A DNA stretch of 64,000 bases from Methylophilales bacterium HTCC2181. Lineage in GTDB: Bacteria; Pseudomonadota; Gammaproteobacteria; Burkholderiales; Methylophilaceae. Each line of letters opens with the position of its first letter. Position 1 is the stretch's first letter. Shown here in pieces: positions 39,898 to 49,903 of the stretch. The notes below the pieces were generated by a model. It was given only the letters and a program-made list of their open reading frames with translations, had not been told where the DNA came from and did not search any database. Location of the stretch: positions 186,001-250,000 of the forward strand of contig AAUX01000001.1 in the NCBI GenBank assembly GCA_000168995.1. Direction: 5' to 3'. Made by a program: the position numbers and the translations under genes.

Positions 39898-40647
39898 CTA
39901 TCCAATACAATTAATAATTGCTTCATTCCATCCCTTTGGCCCAATCAACCTCGTTACAATTTCCGCAGAATGACCTTTGATCTGCGGTGGTGGTTTATTT
40001 GGGTGCCTAACAATAATTGCTTTATCTACCTTACTTAACATATTAATATCATTTTCACTGTCTCCCAATCCTATGGTAAATATTTTATCTTCTGAGACCT
40101 CTTGATATCTTTTTTTGACCCATAATAGTGCATCTCCTTTCGTTTGTGCTGAAGAGACTGTAATAAATCGCCCGCCTTGCATACCTATCAGCCCATGCCT
40201 TTTAAGTAAGACCTTAAAAGACTCTAATTTATTTTCAGAGTCTTCCCATATAAGTGGCTCTGAAAACTCCCTTAACGATGCTCTTTGACTTAACTCTTTA
40301 TTTAGACCGGTTACTTTCTGAATTCCCTTAGGCCCAAGCTGGGAAAATGATGTAAAAGAAAAGTCACTTTTAAAATCTTGAAGAACATTAAGAATTTGAG
40401 AATAGCTTTTACCTAGAGCTATTTTTTTACCCTTAAAAAAAATACCGGAACCATTTTCATATATAAAAGGGTCTGTTATTCCTAATTTAGATCGAATATT
40501 AATCATCTCTTCATATGTTTTGCTGCTAGCAAGAATAAGTGGAATTTTTTTTTCTTTAATTAATTGTAACGCAGGTAAAGCGTCATCAAACGAGTAGTTG
40601 TGATGATCCAGGAGTGTCGCATCAAGGTCAGAGAAGATTAAAAACAT
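39898..40647 (-). CDS. Glucosyl/mannosyl-3-phosphoglycerate phosphatase (HAD family)
   Basis: The 249-residue HAD phosphatase begins IFSDLDATLLDHHNYSF (nucleophile and general acid Asp). It has SSKTYEEM, the cap segment, and the metal motif GLGDSENDINML. PFIYENGSGIFF and the region around LKRHGLIGMQGGRFITVSS match mannosyl-3-phosphoglycerate phosphatases. Next to gpgS it would dephosphorylate glucosyl-3-phosphoglycerate to glucosylglycerate. The spacing to gpgS is 3 bases. Confidence 0.85.
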   Translation of the reverse strand: MFLIFSDLDATLLDHHNYSFDDALPALQLIKEKKIPLILASSKTYEEMINIRSKLGITDPFIYENGSGIFFKGKKIALGKSYSQILNVLQDFKSDFSFTSFSQLGPKGIQKVTGLNKELSQRASLREFSEPLIWEDSENKLESFKVLLKRHGLIGMQGGRFITVSSAQTKGDALLWVKKRYQEVSEDKIFTIGLGDSENDINMLSKVDKAIIVRHPNKPPPQIKGHSAEIVTRLIGPKGWNEAIINCIG

Positions 40648-40655
40648 AAGGGTAT

Positions 40656-41477
40656 CTAATTAGATGAGAAATTATTTTCTTCGGTAAACTTCCATGTTCG
40701 TGTGATATTTATGATATCTATTTCTTTGCGCATTTTGTCAGAAAAGGCGGCGTAGGGTTCGCCTAATTCAACAATTTTTATGGCCGCCTTATCTAGAGCA
40801 TCAAACCCAGAGCTTTTGTTAATAATAATTTGTTTAATTTGCCCTTCTGAGGCTAGGCTTACAGTCAATCGAAGCGTTCCTAAGTTACCTGCTCTAGCCT
40901 CCTCTGGATAATTCAAGGAACCTAGCCTTTCTACTTTTTGCCTCCACGCCTCAAAGTAAAGCCGGTACTCATAGTCAGTTGTGCGTGCAGAAACTGTCTT
41001 TACGCGAGGCCCATTTTTATTCCTTGGAGTTAAATCGAGTTTGCTGAGATCAGATATTAATTGATCAGTATTAATAGCTTTACTCTGCCGTACTTTTTCA
41101 TCAATTAATTCAACTTTATTTTTTGGGTTGAGCTCTTCATTTAAAACAAGATTGTGTTCAATTTTGGGAGACAAAGCTTTTTTTTCTATGGCGACTTTTG
41201 GCGTTATGATTTTATTTGTTATTTTTATTGGCTCTTTAATAGGAGTTGCCTGAATGGGCTCCTGAGGAGACTTCTGAGGAGACTTCTTAGAGGAAGTATT
41301 CATTTTTGGCTGCTGTATTATAGTTAACTCAATATCGGAAGGAATTTCAAAATTAGCAATATCTGTATATTGAAACCCCCCATACATTACTAAAGATAAA
41401 TGGATGATAAGGGAGGTAAGAAGGGCAACTATGAAATAAATATGGCTGAGTGGATCTTTCATCATATTAGGCGTCAT
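40656..41477 (-). CDS. TonB-family energy transducer-like protein
   Basis: The 273-residue protein has one N-terminal membrane anchor (IYFIVALLTSLIIHLSLVMY), a long Lys/Pro/Glu-rich spacer typical of periplasm-spanning TonB proteins, and a C-terminal TonB fold (YPEEARAGNLGTLRLTVSLA, IKQIIINKSSGFDALDKAAI). TonB powers outer-membrane receptors using ExbBD. No exbB, exbD or receptor is adjacent. It overlaps mpl by 4 bases, a linkage seen in some gammaproteobacteria. Whether it is the main TonB or a specialised paralogue is unclear. Confidence 0.8.
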   Translation of the reverse strand: MTPNMMKDPLSHIYFIVALLTSLIIHLSLVMYGGFQYTDIANFEIPSDIELTIIQQPKMNTSSKKSPQKSPQEPIQATPIKEPIKITNKIITPKVAIEKKALSPKIEHNLVLNEELNPKNKVELIDEKVRQSKAINTDQLISDLSKLDLTPRNKNGPRVKTVSARTTDYEYRLYFEAWRQKVERLGSLNYPEEARAGNLGTLRLTVSLASEGQIKQIIINKSSGFDALDKAAIKIVELGEPYAAFSDKMRKEIDIINITRTWKFTEENNFSSN

Positions 41478-42835
41478 TGAAATAGTGCGATGACTTTACT
41501 TTGTATGCCAGAAAAATTTCCATTGCTCATAAATATGATATGGTCCTTGCTTTGGTGATTATCTACAATCGCTTGTGCAATATCATTTATATTATCAGAG
41601 ACGATAGCTTTGGGGTAACCCTTAAATAATTTGTGTGCATCCCAGGTTAAATTATTTGTATAGCAATACACTTGGTCGGCAACTTCCAGGCTCATAAGTA
41701 GGTCTGTTTTCATTGATCCAAGCTTCATTGTGTTTGATCTTGGTTCAATGACAACCACAATTCTTCCGGATTTTTTAGTTTGATTTAAGCCCTTAAGTGT
41801 AGTTTGAATGGCTGATGGATGATGGGCAAAATCATCATAAATTTGAACCCCATTTTTTAGCTGAGCAATTTTTTCCATGCGCTTTTTTACACCCTTAAAT
41901 GAGGAAAGTGCTTGAATAGATTGTGCTGGCGAGACCCCTACATGTCTAGCCGCCGCAATAGCAGCAAGAGCATTAGATGCATTATGGTGACCAATGAGAT
42001 TCCATGTGAGGCTGCCTTGTTTTTTTGCTTGGTAAAAAATATCTATAGATTGTTTATCCTCTTGCCATTGATAGGACCATTCTTTGTCGTGAGAAAAATA
42101 TTCAATTTCTGACCATAGACCCATCTTAATAGTTTCTTCCAAAGCCCTGCTTTCAGCGTTGCAAATTATTCGACCATGTTCGGGAATAGTTCTTACGAGA
42201 TGATGAACATGTTTTTTTATATGTTCAAGATCATCAAAAATATCTGCATGATCAAATTCTAAGTTATTTAATATTAAAGTTCGTGGATGATAATGAACAA
42301 ACTTAGACCGTTTATCAAAGAATGCCGTGTCATATTCATCGGCTTCTATGACAAAAAAACTTGGAGCATTTTTTGACGTATTGTCTGGAATTCTTGCTGA
42401 GCTGCTAAAATTACCTGGCACACCCCCTATGAGATAGCCCGGAGCTAAACCGTTAGATTCTAGAATCCAAGCAAGCATTGCGGTTGTTGTGGTTTTACCA
42501 TGGGTTCCTGCAACCGCTAACACCCATTTATCATGGAGTAGATTTTCGTAAAGCCATTGCGGACCAGATTGATAAGGCAAGTTTTTGTTTAGAATCGACT
42601 CCATCAGGTCGTTACCGCGAGTAATGACATTACCAATGATAAAAACATCTGGATTTAATGCGGTTTGTGATGGATCAAATCCTTCGATAATTTTAATGTC
42701 TTGTGCTTCTAATTGAGTAGACATTGGAGGATAAACATTTTGGTCACACCCAGTAACTGTAAGTCCCTGAGATTTAGCTAGAGAGGCTAAGCCCGCCATA
42801 AATGTTCCACATATACCTAATATATGAATATGCAT
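41474..42835 (-). CDS. mpl: Murein peptide ligase Mpl
   Basis: The 453-residue Mur-ligase-family enzyme reattaches recycled murein tripeptide to UDP-N-acetylmuramate. It begins MHIHILGICGTFMAGLASLA, has the ATP loop VAGTHGKTTTTAMLAWILES, EADEYDTAFFDKRSKFVHY and DDFAHHPSAIQTTL. The DEYDTAFFDKRSKF block distinguishes Mpl from MurC. It overlaps the TonB-like gene by 4 bases and follows metH by 2 bases. Confidence 0.95.
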   Translation of the reverse strand: MHIHILGICGTFMAGLASLAKSQGLTVTGCDQNVYPPMSTQLEAQDIKIIEGFDPSQTALNPDVFIIGNVITRGNDLMESILNKNLPYQSGPQWLYENLLHDKWVLAVAGTHGKTTTTAMLAWILESNGLAPGYLIGGVPGNFSSSARIPDNTSKNAPSFFVIEADEYDTAFFDKRSKFVHYHPRTLILNNLEFDHADIFDDLEHIKKHVHHLVRTIPEHGRIICNAESRALEETIKMGLWSEIEYFSHDKEWSYQWQEDKQSIDIFYQAKKQGSLTWNLIGHHNASNALAAIAAARHVGVSPAQSIQALSSFKGVKKRMEKIAQLKNGVQIYDDFAHHPSAIQTTLKGLNQTKKSGRIVVVIEPRSNTMKLGSMKTDLLMSLEVADQVYCYTNNLTWDAHKLFKGYPKAIVSDNINDIAQAIVDNHQSKDHIIFMSNGNFSGIQSKVIALFQ

Positions 42836-42837
42836 AT

Positions 42838-45800
42838 TTATCTAAGATTGGAAGCAAGCCATCTTTTTAATTGGTCGATAGAAACAGATCTTCTGGAAGC
42901 CATATCTTCTAATTGATCTTTATCAATTTTATCAACACTAAAGTATTTTGCTGCGGAATGAGCAAAGTAAAATCCACTTACGGAAGAAGCGGGTGTCATT
43001 GACATACCCTCTGTTAGCTCCATACCAATCTCATCCGCTTTTAACAATGCAAATAATTCTTTTTTTACCGTGTGCTCAGGGCAAGCTGGATATCCTGGGG
43101 CTGGCCTAATACCTTGGTATTTTTCATGGATCAAATCTTCTGTTGAGAGACTTTCAGGTTGATAGCCCCACAAATCTTGCCTTACTCTGTCATGCATATA
43201 TTCAGCAAAAGCCTCTGCTAGCCTATCTGTGATAGCTTTTATCATTATTCCACTGTAATCGTCTTCTGCTTTATTGTATATTTTTTCGTATACTTCGACA
43301 TTAATTCCTGAAGTCACGGCGAAGAGGCCAATATAATCTTTTATTCCGCTATCCTTTGGAGCAATATAGTCAGCTAAACAAAGGTTAGGATTTTGCTTGC
43401 CCTTGATGTTTGGTTTTTGTGTTTGTTGCCTTAGCCCGTAATAAGTGAAAGCAGGTTCTGTGGAATTCTCATCGGCATAAATCTCAATATCATCATCATT
43501 TACTGTATTTGCTGGGTAGAACCCAATCACACCATTGGCCTTCAATTTTTTTTCGTTAATGACTTTAGCAAGCATTTTTTGCGCCTCAGCAAATAATTGC
43601 GACGCACTTTCACCTACTACCTTGTCTTCTAGAATGTCTGGGTACTTTCCATGGAGATCCCATGTCTGAAAGAATGGCGACCAGTCGATATAATCTTTAA
43701 TTAATTGTAGGTCAATATTTTTAAATATCCGCCGTCCAATAAATTTTGGTTTCTTCGGTTCAAATTGTAAATTTAATTTATTTTGTCTAGCTGCCTTGAT
43801 GGGAATATAGATCGCACCTTTTTTCTTTGCATGCAATTGCCTTACATTTTCATAATCTTTTGATAAGTTAACGATGTAATCAATTTTTTGTTTAGGGTCC
43901 ATCAGCGATTGCATGATCGATACCGAACGTGATGCATCCGATACATGAATAACGGGACCGTCATAGTGCTCAGCAATCTTGACTGCGGTATGTGCACGCG
44001 ACGTGGTTGCACCACCGATTAACAAAGGAATATTATTTTCATTAAAATAAGGGTCACGCTGCATCTCGCTTGCAACATGTGTCATTTCTTCAAGAGAGGG
44101 AGTAATTAGTCCTGACAAACCAATAATGTCGACATTTTCTTCTTTGGCTTTAGCTAGTATTTCCGCACAGGGCACCATCACACCCATATTAACTACCTCA
44201 AAGTTATTGCATTGCAACACGACCGAGACAATATTCTTTCCAATATCATGAACATCTCCCTTGACTGTCGCGATTAACATTTTTCCCTTAGGCTTAGCTT
44301 TGATGCCGGTTCTTTTTTCTTCTCTTTCCTTTTCTTTTTCAATGAAGGGAACAAGGTGAGCAACTGCTTGTTTCATTACTCTTGCCGATTTTACAACTTG
44401 CGGCAAAAACATTTTACCTTGACCGAACAGATCTCCAACCACGTTCATGCCATCCATCAAGGGGCCTTCAATTACATTTATAGGACGACCACTTTCTTGA
44501 CTCATAATTTTCAAACGCGCTTCTTCTGTATCTTCGACGATGAAGTCTGTTACTCCATGAACCAAGGCATACTCTATTTTCTTTTCAACCGAAACAGGAT
44601 TATCCTCATCTCCGCGCCAATTTAATTTTAATTCTTCTTTTTTGCTGCCCTTGAGTGTGCCAGCGATATCGATCATTCTTTCTGTAGCATCAGGTCTTCT
44701 GTTAAGAATTACATCTTCAACAGCCTCTTTTAGATTTTCTGACAAGTCATCATACAGTCCAATCATTCCAGCATTTACGATACCCATAGTCAAACCTGCT
44801 TTGATAGCATGATGTAAGAAAACGGTATGAATAGCTTCTCTTGCTAAGTTATTGCCTCTAAAACTAAAACTAACGTTAGACACTCCACCAGATATTTTGG
44901 CATGTGGGAGGTGGTCTTTTATCCATTGAGTGGCATTGATGAAATCTACGGCATAATTGTTATGCTCTTCTATACCTGTTGCAACAGCAAAGATATTGGG
45001 GTCAAAAATAATATCTTCAGGTGGAAAGTTTAGATCGTTGACTAGTGTGTCATAGGCACGTTTACAAATTTCTATTTTTCTTTCATAGGTATCTGCCTGA
45101 CCTTTTTCATCAAATGCCATAACAATAATGGCGGCACCATAGTTGAGACAAAGCTGTGCCTGATGAATAAAACTTTCTTCTCCTTCTTTCAATGAGATGG
45201 AATTGACGATAGCTTTACCTTGAACACACTTTAGCCCCGCTTCAATTACCTCCCATTTTGATGAGTCAATCATTATCGGTATGCGAGCAATATCTGGTTC
45301 TGATGCGATCAAATTAAGGAAATGCTGCATGGCTTGAAGTGAGTCAAGCATACCTTCATCCATGTTGATATCTATAACCTGAGCGCCATTTTCCACCTGT
45401 TGTCTTGCGACAGATACCGCTTCTTCAAATTGTTCCTCGATGATGAGCTTGGCGAAAGCTTTAGAGCCCGTCACGTTAGTTCGCTCACCTACGTTGATAA
45501 AGAGCATGTCTTCTTTTATTGCTAAAGGTTCTAAGCCTGCTAGACGAGTATAGGTTTCTTGTATGGGTACGATCCTAGGCTTTATACTTTTTACCTCTTC
45601 AGCAATGGCCCGTATATGGTCAGGCGTTGTCCCACAACAGCCTCCTGCTATATTAATAAAGCCGCTATCAGCAAAATCTTTTAACAACAATGATGTATCT
45701 TGGGGCTTCTCATCAAAACCGGTATCTGACATAGGGTTTGGAAGACCTGCATTAGGGTAGATACAGATATAGGTATCGGCTATCTTGGACAGTTCTTCTG

Positions 45801-46602
45801 CATAGGGCCTCATAAGTGCAGCCCCTAAAGCACAATTTAACCCTATGGTTAACGGTTTCGCATGCCTTATCGAATTCCAGAACGCACTCACGGTCTGCCC
45901 AGATAAGATTCTTCCGGAAGCATCGGTTACCGTACCAGATATCATTAGAGGAAGGCGAATAGATTGCTCAATAAATACGGCATTCACAGCAAAGAGTGCA
46001 GCCTTACAATTAAGCGTATCAAACACAGTTTCTACGAGGATAATATCTACACCACCTTCAATAAGTGCTTTGGTTTGTTCCTTATAGCTTGCGACTAATT
46101 GGTCAAAATTAATATTTCTTGCCCCAGGATCGTTAACATCAGGAGAAATAGAAGCAGTCTTTGGTGTTGGTCCAATAGCCCCTGCAACAAATCGCGGCTT
46201 ATCGGGGGTGCTGTATTTATTCGCGGCATTCTTTGCTAGTTTTGCTGACTCGATATTCATTTCATATACCAAGTGGGCCATATAGTAATCATCTTGTGCG
46301 ATACTATTGGCGCCAAAGGTATTGGTCTCAATGATATCAGACCCTGCATCTAGGTAAGACTCATGAATCTGTTGAATGATAGTTGGTTGCGTGATGCTAA
46401 GAAGCTCGTTGTTCCCTTTGAGGAATAATTCGCGCTCACCGTCGGGTGAGGCGAAAGTGCTGAATTGCTTTCCTCGGTAATCCTCTTCTGTTAAATGGTG
46501 CTGCTGAATCATGGTGCCCATAGCACCATCCATCATCATGATCCGGTTGGATAGAATATCTTTTAATCGCTTCTCAGTATTGAATATGATGGATTTGTTC
46601 AT
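42838..46602 (-). CDS. metH: Cobalamin-dependent methionine synthase
   Basis: The 1254-residue protein has all four MetH modules. The homocysteine domain has zinc cysteines in NCALG and [10 protein letters not shown]. The folate domain has [20 protein letters not shown]. The B12 domain has DVHDIGKN with the cobalt-ligand His and [13 protein letters not shown]. The C-terminal activation domain includes [12 protein letters not shown]. It transfers a methyl group from methyltetrahydrofolate to homocysteine via cobalamin. No cobalamin riboswitch fits in the 41-base gap to ubiK. A second B12 enzyme, NrdJ, is in this window. Confidence 0.98.
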   Translation of the reverse strand: MNKSIIFNTEKRLKDILSNRIMMMDGAMGTMIQQHHLTEEDYRGKQFSTFASPDGERELFLKGNNELLSITQPTIIQQIHESYLDAGSDIIETNTFGANSIAQDDYYMAHLVYEMNIESAKLAKNAANKYSTPDKPRFVAGAIGPTPKTASISPDVNDPGARNINFDQLVASYKEQTKALIEGGVDIILVETVFDTLNCKAALFAVNAVFIEQSIRLPLMISGTVTDASGRILSGQTVSAFWNSIRHAKPLTIGLNCALGAALMRPYAEELSKIADTYICIYPNAGLPNPMSDTGFDEKPQDTSLLLKDFADSGFINIAGGCCGTTPDHIRAIAEEVKSIKPRIVPIQETYTRLAGLEPLAIKEDMLFINVGERTNVTGSKAFAKLIIEEQFEEAVSVARQQVENGAQVIDINMDEGMLDSLQAMQHFLNLIASEPDIARIPIMIDSSKWEVIEAGLKCVQGKAIVNSISLKEGEESFIHQAQLCLNYGAAIIVMAFDEKGQADTYERKIEICKRAYDTLVNDLNFPPEDIIFDPNIFAVATGIEEHNNYAVDFINATQWIKDHLPHAKISGGVSNVSFSFRGNNLAREAIHTVFLHHAIKAGLTMGIVNAGMIGLYDDLSENLKEAVEDVILNRRPDATERMIDIAGTLKGSKKEELKLNWRGDEDNPVSVEKKIEYALVHGVTDFIVEDTEEARLKIMSQESGRPINVIEGPLMDGMNVVGDLFGQGKMFLPQVVKSARVMKQAVAHLVPFIEKEKEREEKRTGIKAKPKGKMLIATVKGDVHDIGKNIVSVVLQCNNFEVVNMGVMVPCAEILAKAKEENVDIIGLSGLITPSLEEMTHVASEMQRDPYFNENNIPLLIGGATTSRAHTAVKIAEHYDGPVIHVSDASRSVSIMQSLMDPKQKIDYIVNLSKDYENVRQLHAKKKGAIYIPIKAARQNKLNLQFEPKKPKFIGRRIFKNIDLQLIKDYIDWSPFFQTWDLHGKYPDILEDKVVGESASQLFAEAQKMLAKVINEKKLKANGVIGFYPANTVNDDDIEIYADENSTEPAFTYYGLRQQTQKPNIKGKQNPNLCLADYIAPKDSGIKDYIGLFAVTSGINVEVYEKIYNKAEDDYSGIMIKAITDRLAEAFAEYMHDRVRQDLWGYQPESLSTEDLIHEKYQGIRPAPGYPACPEHTVKKELFALLKADEIGMELTEGMSMTPASSVSGFYFAHSAAKYFSVDKIDKDQLEDMASRRSVSIDQLKRWLASNLR

Positions 46603-46643
46603 GTAGGTAAAATGGTAACTGAATTTATCAGTAATATCAGAGT

Positions 46644-46883
46644 TTATTTCTTGGTTTTAGTTTCTAGACTTTCGATTTTGGCCTCTAATGCTTCTAATTT
46701 TTCTCTCGTTCGTTTCAATACTAGGGTTTGCACATCAAACTCCTCTCGTGAAATAAGATCGAATTTGACAAACATGCCCTGAAGTAGTGCATTGATATTG
46801 TCATTTATGTCACTTATTGGTGAGTTTTCGACGACTTGACGAATTTTGTCGGAAATCTCTTGAATCCTCTCTTTCTCTATCAT
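46644..46883 (-). CDS. ubiK: Ubiquinone biosynthesis accessory factor UbiK
   Basis: The 79-residue protein has the DUF526/BMFP layout. An amphipathic N-terminal helix is followed by [20 protein letters not shown] and a C-terminal coiled coil ([20 protein letters not shown]). UbiK binds membranes and lipids and assists the ubiquinone synthesis complex. It lies 41 bases upstream of metH on the same strand and is divergent from the torF-glnK-amtB group. Quinone supply is relevant to the alternative oxidase in this window. Confidence 0.9.
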   Translation of the reverse strand: MIEKERIQEISDKIRQVVENSPISDINDNINALLQGMFVKFDLISREEFDVQTLVLKRTREKLEALEAKIESLETKTKK

Positions 46884-47017
46884 AAATTGGCCTCACTAAA
46901 GCACTGATTCTACATGAACTGTGCATTTGTTTAAAGACAGTATGGCATTTTTACTCTTAATGCTAAATGGCTTACTAGTAAAAAACAGGCTTTTGAATCT
47001 TTAAATTAAAAATAACG

Positions 47018-47034
47018 AATCACATTTTGTGATT
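47018..47034 (+). promoter_or_regulatory. Perfect inverted repeat upstream of the TorF-like gene
   Basis: AATCACA (47018-47024), TTT, TGTGATT (47028-47034) is a perfect 7-base dyad 22 bases before the start codon and just before the AAGGAG Shine-Dalgarno sequence. It could be a protein operator or an RNA hairpin controlling translation. The rest of the 173-base gap back to ubiK shows no clear sigma-70 or NtrC site. Confidence 0.4.
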
Positions 47035-47056
47035 TGATTAATAAGGAGAGAAATAT

Positions 47057-47836
47057 ATGAAATTATCAACTTTAAAGTTAGCTGTTTTAGGCGCACTACT
47101 TACTCCTATGACTTCAGTATTTGCAGAAGAGGCTCCAGCAGAGGCAGCATCGGAGTTTAGTTTCAGTGGTAATGTAGGCATGTATTCTGATTATATTTTC
47201 CGTGGATACACGCAAACCAAACATATGCCTGCCATACAAGGTGGTTTTGATATCGAACATTCCAGTGGTCTTTATTTGGGTACGTGGGCTTCAAACGTAA
47301 AATGGACCACAGAGGGTGGGTACATGGAGGATAATGATCTTGAAATCGATATCTATGGAGGTTGGGCCGGTGATGTGGGGCCTGTTTCACTCGATGCCGG
47401 TTTTTTACAATTCATTTATCCGGGTGAAAATGTTAATGGTGGGTCTGAAGCTAATGCCACAGAACTCTATGTTGGAGTTAGTAAGGACTTTGGTTTTGCG
47501 AACGCTGGTGTGTCTTATAACCATGTAGTTTCTACGGGTGCGTTTGGTTTTGATGATATGGATGGTAGTGGATATACATCGTTAGACGTGGATGTACCCC
47601 TTGGTGACACCCCAGCGGTGGCCTCTTTTCACGTCGGCCATCAGACGTTTGAGGGAGAAGGAAATGATTCATGGGACTATACGGATTGGAAGATTAATTT
47701 GGATTACGCTATCAACGGTACCTATAGCGTAGGGGCATTCTATACTGACACGGATCAAGATAAAGCGTACTGGACTTATAACAGTGAATACTTAGGTGAA
47801 GCAGTAGGTGGCGTTTATCTGTCTGCAGGATTCTAA
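47057..47836 (+). CDS. TorF-family putative porin
   Basis: The 259-residue protein has a signal peptide (MKLSTLKLAVLGALLTPMTS, cleavage near VFA-EE) and a beta-barrel-like mature part with alternating aromatic and polar strands. It matches the TorF/Gcw_chp group in FSGNVGMYSDYIFRGYTQT and NDLEIDIYGGWAG, and ends in a C-terminal aromatic residue (YLSAGF) as outer-membrane barrels do. It directly precedes glnK-amtB. This association suggests uptake of a nitrogen compound across the outer membrane, but the substrate is unknown. Confidence 0.85.
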   Translation: MKLSTLKLAVLGALLTPMTSVFAEEAPAEAASEFSFSGNVGMYSDYIFRGYTQTKHMPAIQGGFDIEHSSGLYLGTWASNVKWTTEGGYMEDNDLEIDIYGGWAGDVGPVSLDAGFLQFIYPGENVNGGSEANATELYVGVSKDFGFANAGVSYNHVVSTGAFGFDDMDGSGYTSLDVDVPLGDTPAVASFHVGHQTFEGEGNDSWDYTDWKINLDYAINGTYSVGAFYTDTDQDKAYWTYNSEYLGEAVGGVYLSAGF

Positions 47837-48232
<396 letters not shown>

Positions 48233-48241
48233 GAGACAGAC

Positions 48242-49573
48242 ATGACAAAATTATTTTCAAAGCTTAGTATGACTGGCCTTTTGGGTCTCTTGATGACTGG
48301 ATTCTCCAACATTGCCCTGTCCGAAGAAATGGCAGCAGTGATGGAGGAGGTTGCTACGATTAACTCAGGTGATACGGCCTGGATGATTATGGCAACAATT
48401 CTTGTATTAATAATGGCTATTCCTGGCCTTGCATTGTTTTATGGTGGCTTAGTGCGATCAAAAAATATGCTGTCAGTGCTGATGCAAGTATTTGTAACCT
48501 TCTCTCTGATGTCGGTAATTTGGGTCGTATTTGGCTACAGCCTGGCATTTACTGAAGGTCCTTACAATGACTACGTTGGTGGATTTAGCGCGGCATTCTT
48601 AAACGGTATTACTGGAGACTCTGTATCTGGTTCTATTCCTGAATATGTATTCGTGACTTTCCAACTAACCTTCTTTGCATTAACCCCAGCACTTATTGTG
48701 GGTGCCTTTGCTGAGCGCGTTAAGTTCTCATCACTGCTTGTATTTTTGACTGGATGGGCATTGCTAGTGTACGCACCAATCTGTCATATGGTTTGGGGTG
48801 GCGGTATTATTTCGCAAATGGGTGCGGTTGATTTTGCCGGTGGAACGGTTGTTCACATCAATGCCGGTATTGCTGCATTAGTAGGCGCTATCGTTCTTGG
48901 TAAACGTATCGGTTATGGCAAAGAGTCTATGGCTCCTCATAATCTTCCGTTCACTATGATTGGTGCATCATTGCTTTGGGCTGGATGGTTTGGCTTTAAC
49001 GTGGGTAGTGAGTTAGCTGCTGACGGAACAGCTGGTTTAGTTATGATCAACACACAAGTTGCAACAGCAGCTGCAGTAATTGGGTGGATTGCAATGGAAT
49101 GGCTCGCTAAAGGTAAGCCTTCTATGCTAGGTGGCGCTTCTGGTGCTATCGCAGGCTTAGTTGCCATCACTCCTGCTTGTGCAGTAGTTGGACCTATGGG
49201 CGCTATTGTCCTTGGTGTTATTGCTTCGATCATTGCTTACTGGGCAGTAACTAGCCTTAAGATTGCCCTGGGTTACGATGACGCATTAGACGTCTTTGGT
49301 ATTCACGGAGTTGCTGGTATTGTAGGCGCACTTGGCCTTGCAGTCTTAATGGCCCCACAATTTGGTGGTGCTGGTTTTGATGATGGCGTAACTATGATGA
49401 GTCAGTTTATAGTTCAAGCTAAATCAATTGGTATTACGATAGTGTGGTGTGGCGTAATCAGCTACATATTATTTAAAATAATTGATGCCACAATGGGTCT
49501 TCGTGTTTCTGAAGAAGACGAGAGAACGGGTCTTGACTCAACATCTCATGGCGAAACAGCTTATCGTTCGTAG
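48242..49573 (+). CDS. amtB: Ammonium transporter AmtB
   Basis: The 443-residue membrane protein begins with a cleavable signal (MTKLFSKLSMTGLLGLLMTG) and has about 11 helices. The twin pore histidines lie in GGTVVHINAGIAAL and DVFGIHGVAGIVG. The family block LALFYGGLVRSKNMLSVLMQ is intact. It conducts ammonium inward under nitrogen limitation and is regulated by GlnK, encoded 9 bases upstream. A strong terminator follows 32 bases downstream. Confidence 0.97.
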   Translation: MTKLFSKLSMTGLLGLLMTGFSNIALSEEMAAVMEEVATINSGDTAWMIMATILVLIMAIPGLALFYGGLVRSKNMLSVLMQVFVTFSLMSVIWVVFGYSLAFTEGPYNDYVGGFSAAFLNGITGDSVSGSIPEYVFVTFQLTFFALTPALIVGAFAERVKFSSLLVFLTGWALLVYAPICHMVWGGGIISQMGAVDFAGGTVVHINAGIAALVGAIVLGKRIGYGKESMAPHNLPFTMIGASLLWAGWFGFNVGSELAADGTAGLVMINTQVATAAAVIGWIAMEWLAKGKPSMLGGASGAIAGLVAITPACAVVGPMGAIVLGVIASIIAYWAVTSLKIALGYDDALDVFGIHGVAGIVGALGLAVLMAPQFGGAGFDDGVTMMSQFIVQAKSIGITIVWCGVISYILFKIIDATMGLRVSEEDERTGLDSTSHGETAYRS

Positions 49574-49605
49574 TAATTACTTCCTCCTGTTGTAATGAAC
49601 GATGG

Positions 49606-49635
49606 AAAGGGCACATGGAAATGTGCCCTTTTTTT
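49606..49635 (+). terminator. Intrinsic terminator after amtB
   Basis: AAAGGGCACAT (49606-49616) pairs with ATGTGCCCTTT around a GGAA tetraloop, followed by T residues to 49635. It closes the torF-glnK-amtB transcript and insulates the following pqqA gene. Confidence 0.92.
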
Positions 49636-49780
49636 ATGTGTGGTAGTTAGGGGTATTCATGATTTTACTTAGGCTGTTTTCATGACCATGTAAAGCCATC
49701 AAGCACGAATTTTGTATATCATAGTCAAACTGTAAAAGTTTACTTGTACAGAATCTAAAAAACTATAAGGAGATTACATT

Positions 49781-49852
49781 ATGTGGACAACACCTGCTGC
49801 TACTGAAATGCGTTTCGGTTTTGAAGTAACAATGTACGTAATGAACAAGTAA
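49781..49852 (+). CDS. pqqA: PQQ precursor peptide PqqA
   Basis: This 23-residue peptide begins MWTTPAATEMRFGFEVTMY and contains the conserved Glu15-x3-Tyr19 pair that PqqE cross-links to build pyrroloquinoline quinone. An AAGGAG Shine-Dalgarno sequence lies at 49767-49772. It stands alone: the amtB terminator is upstream, its own terminator follows 23 bases later, and no pqqB-F lies nearby. A separate, highly expressed precursor gene is known in some PQQ producers. It implies that this genome makes PQQ with the other genes elsewhere, matching the quinoprotein at 34-36 kb. Confidence 0.93.
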   Translation: MWTTPAATEMRFGFEVTMYVMNK

Positions 49853-49875
49853 TTTATTGTTTATACAAACATTAT

Positions 49876-49903
49876 AAAAAAGGGAGCTATGCTCCCTTTT
49901 TTT
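49876..49903 (+). terminator. Intrinsic terminator after pqqA, bidirectional
   Basis: GGGAGC and GCTCCC form a 6-pair stem around a TAT loop, flanked by an A-run at 49876-49881 and a T-run at 49897-49903. Because of the A-run it should also work leftward, ending the convergent mltA transcript just after its stop codon at 49902. Confidence 0.9.

Noticed and set aside
46888-46906. Possible sigma-54 promoter (GG-N10-GC spacing) before the TorF-like gene
   Set aside because: The bases around the GG and GC pairs do not fit TGGCAC/TTGCA well, and no NtrC site was seen.
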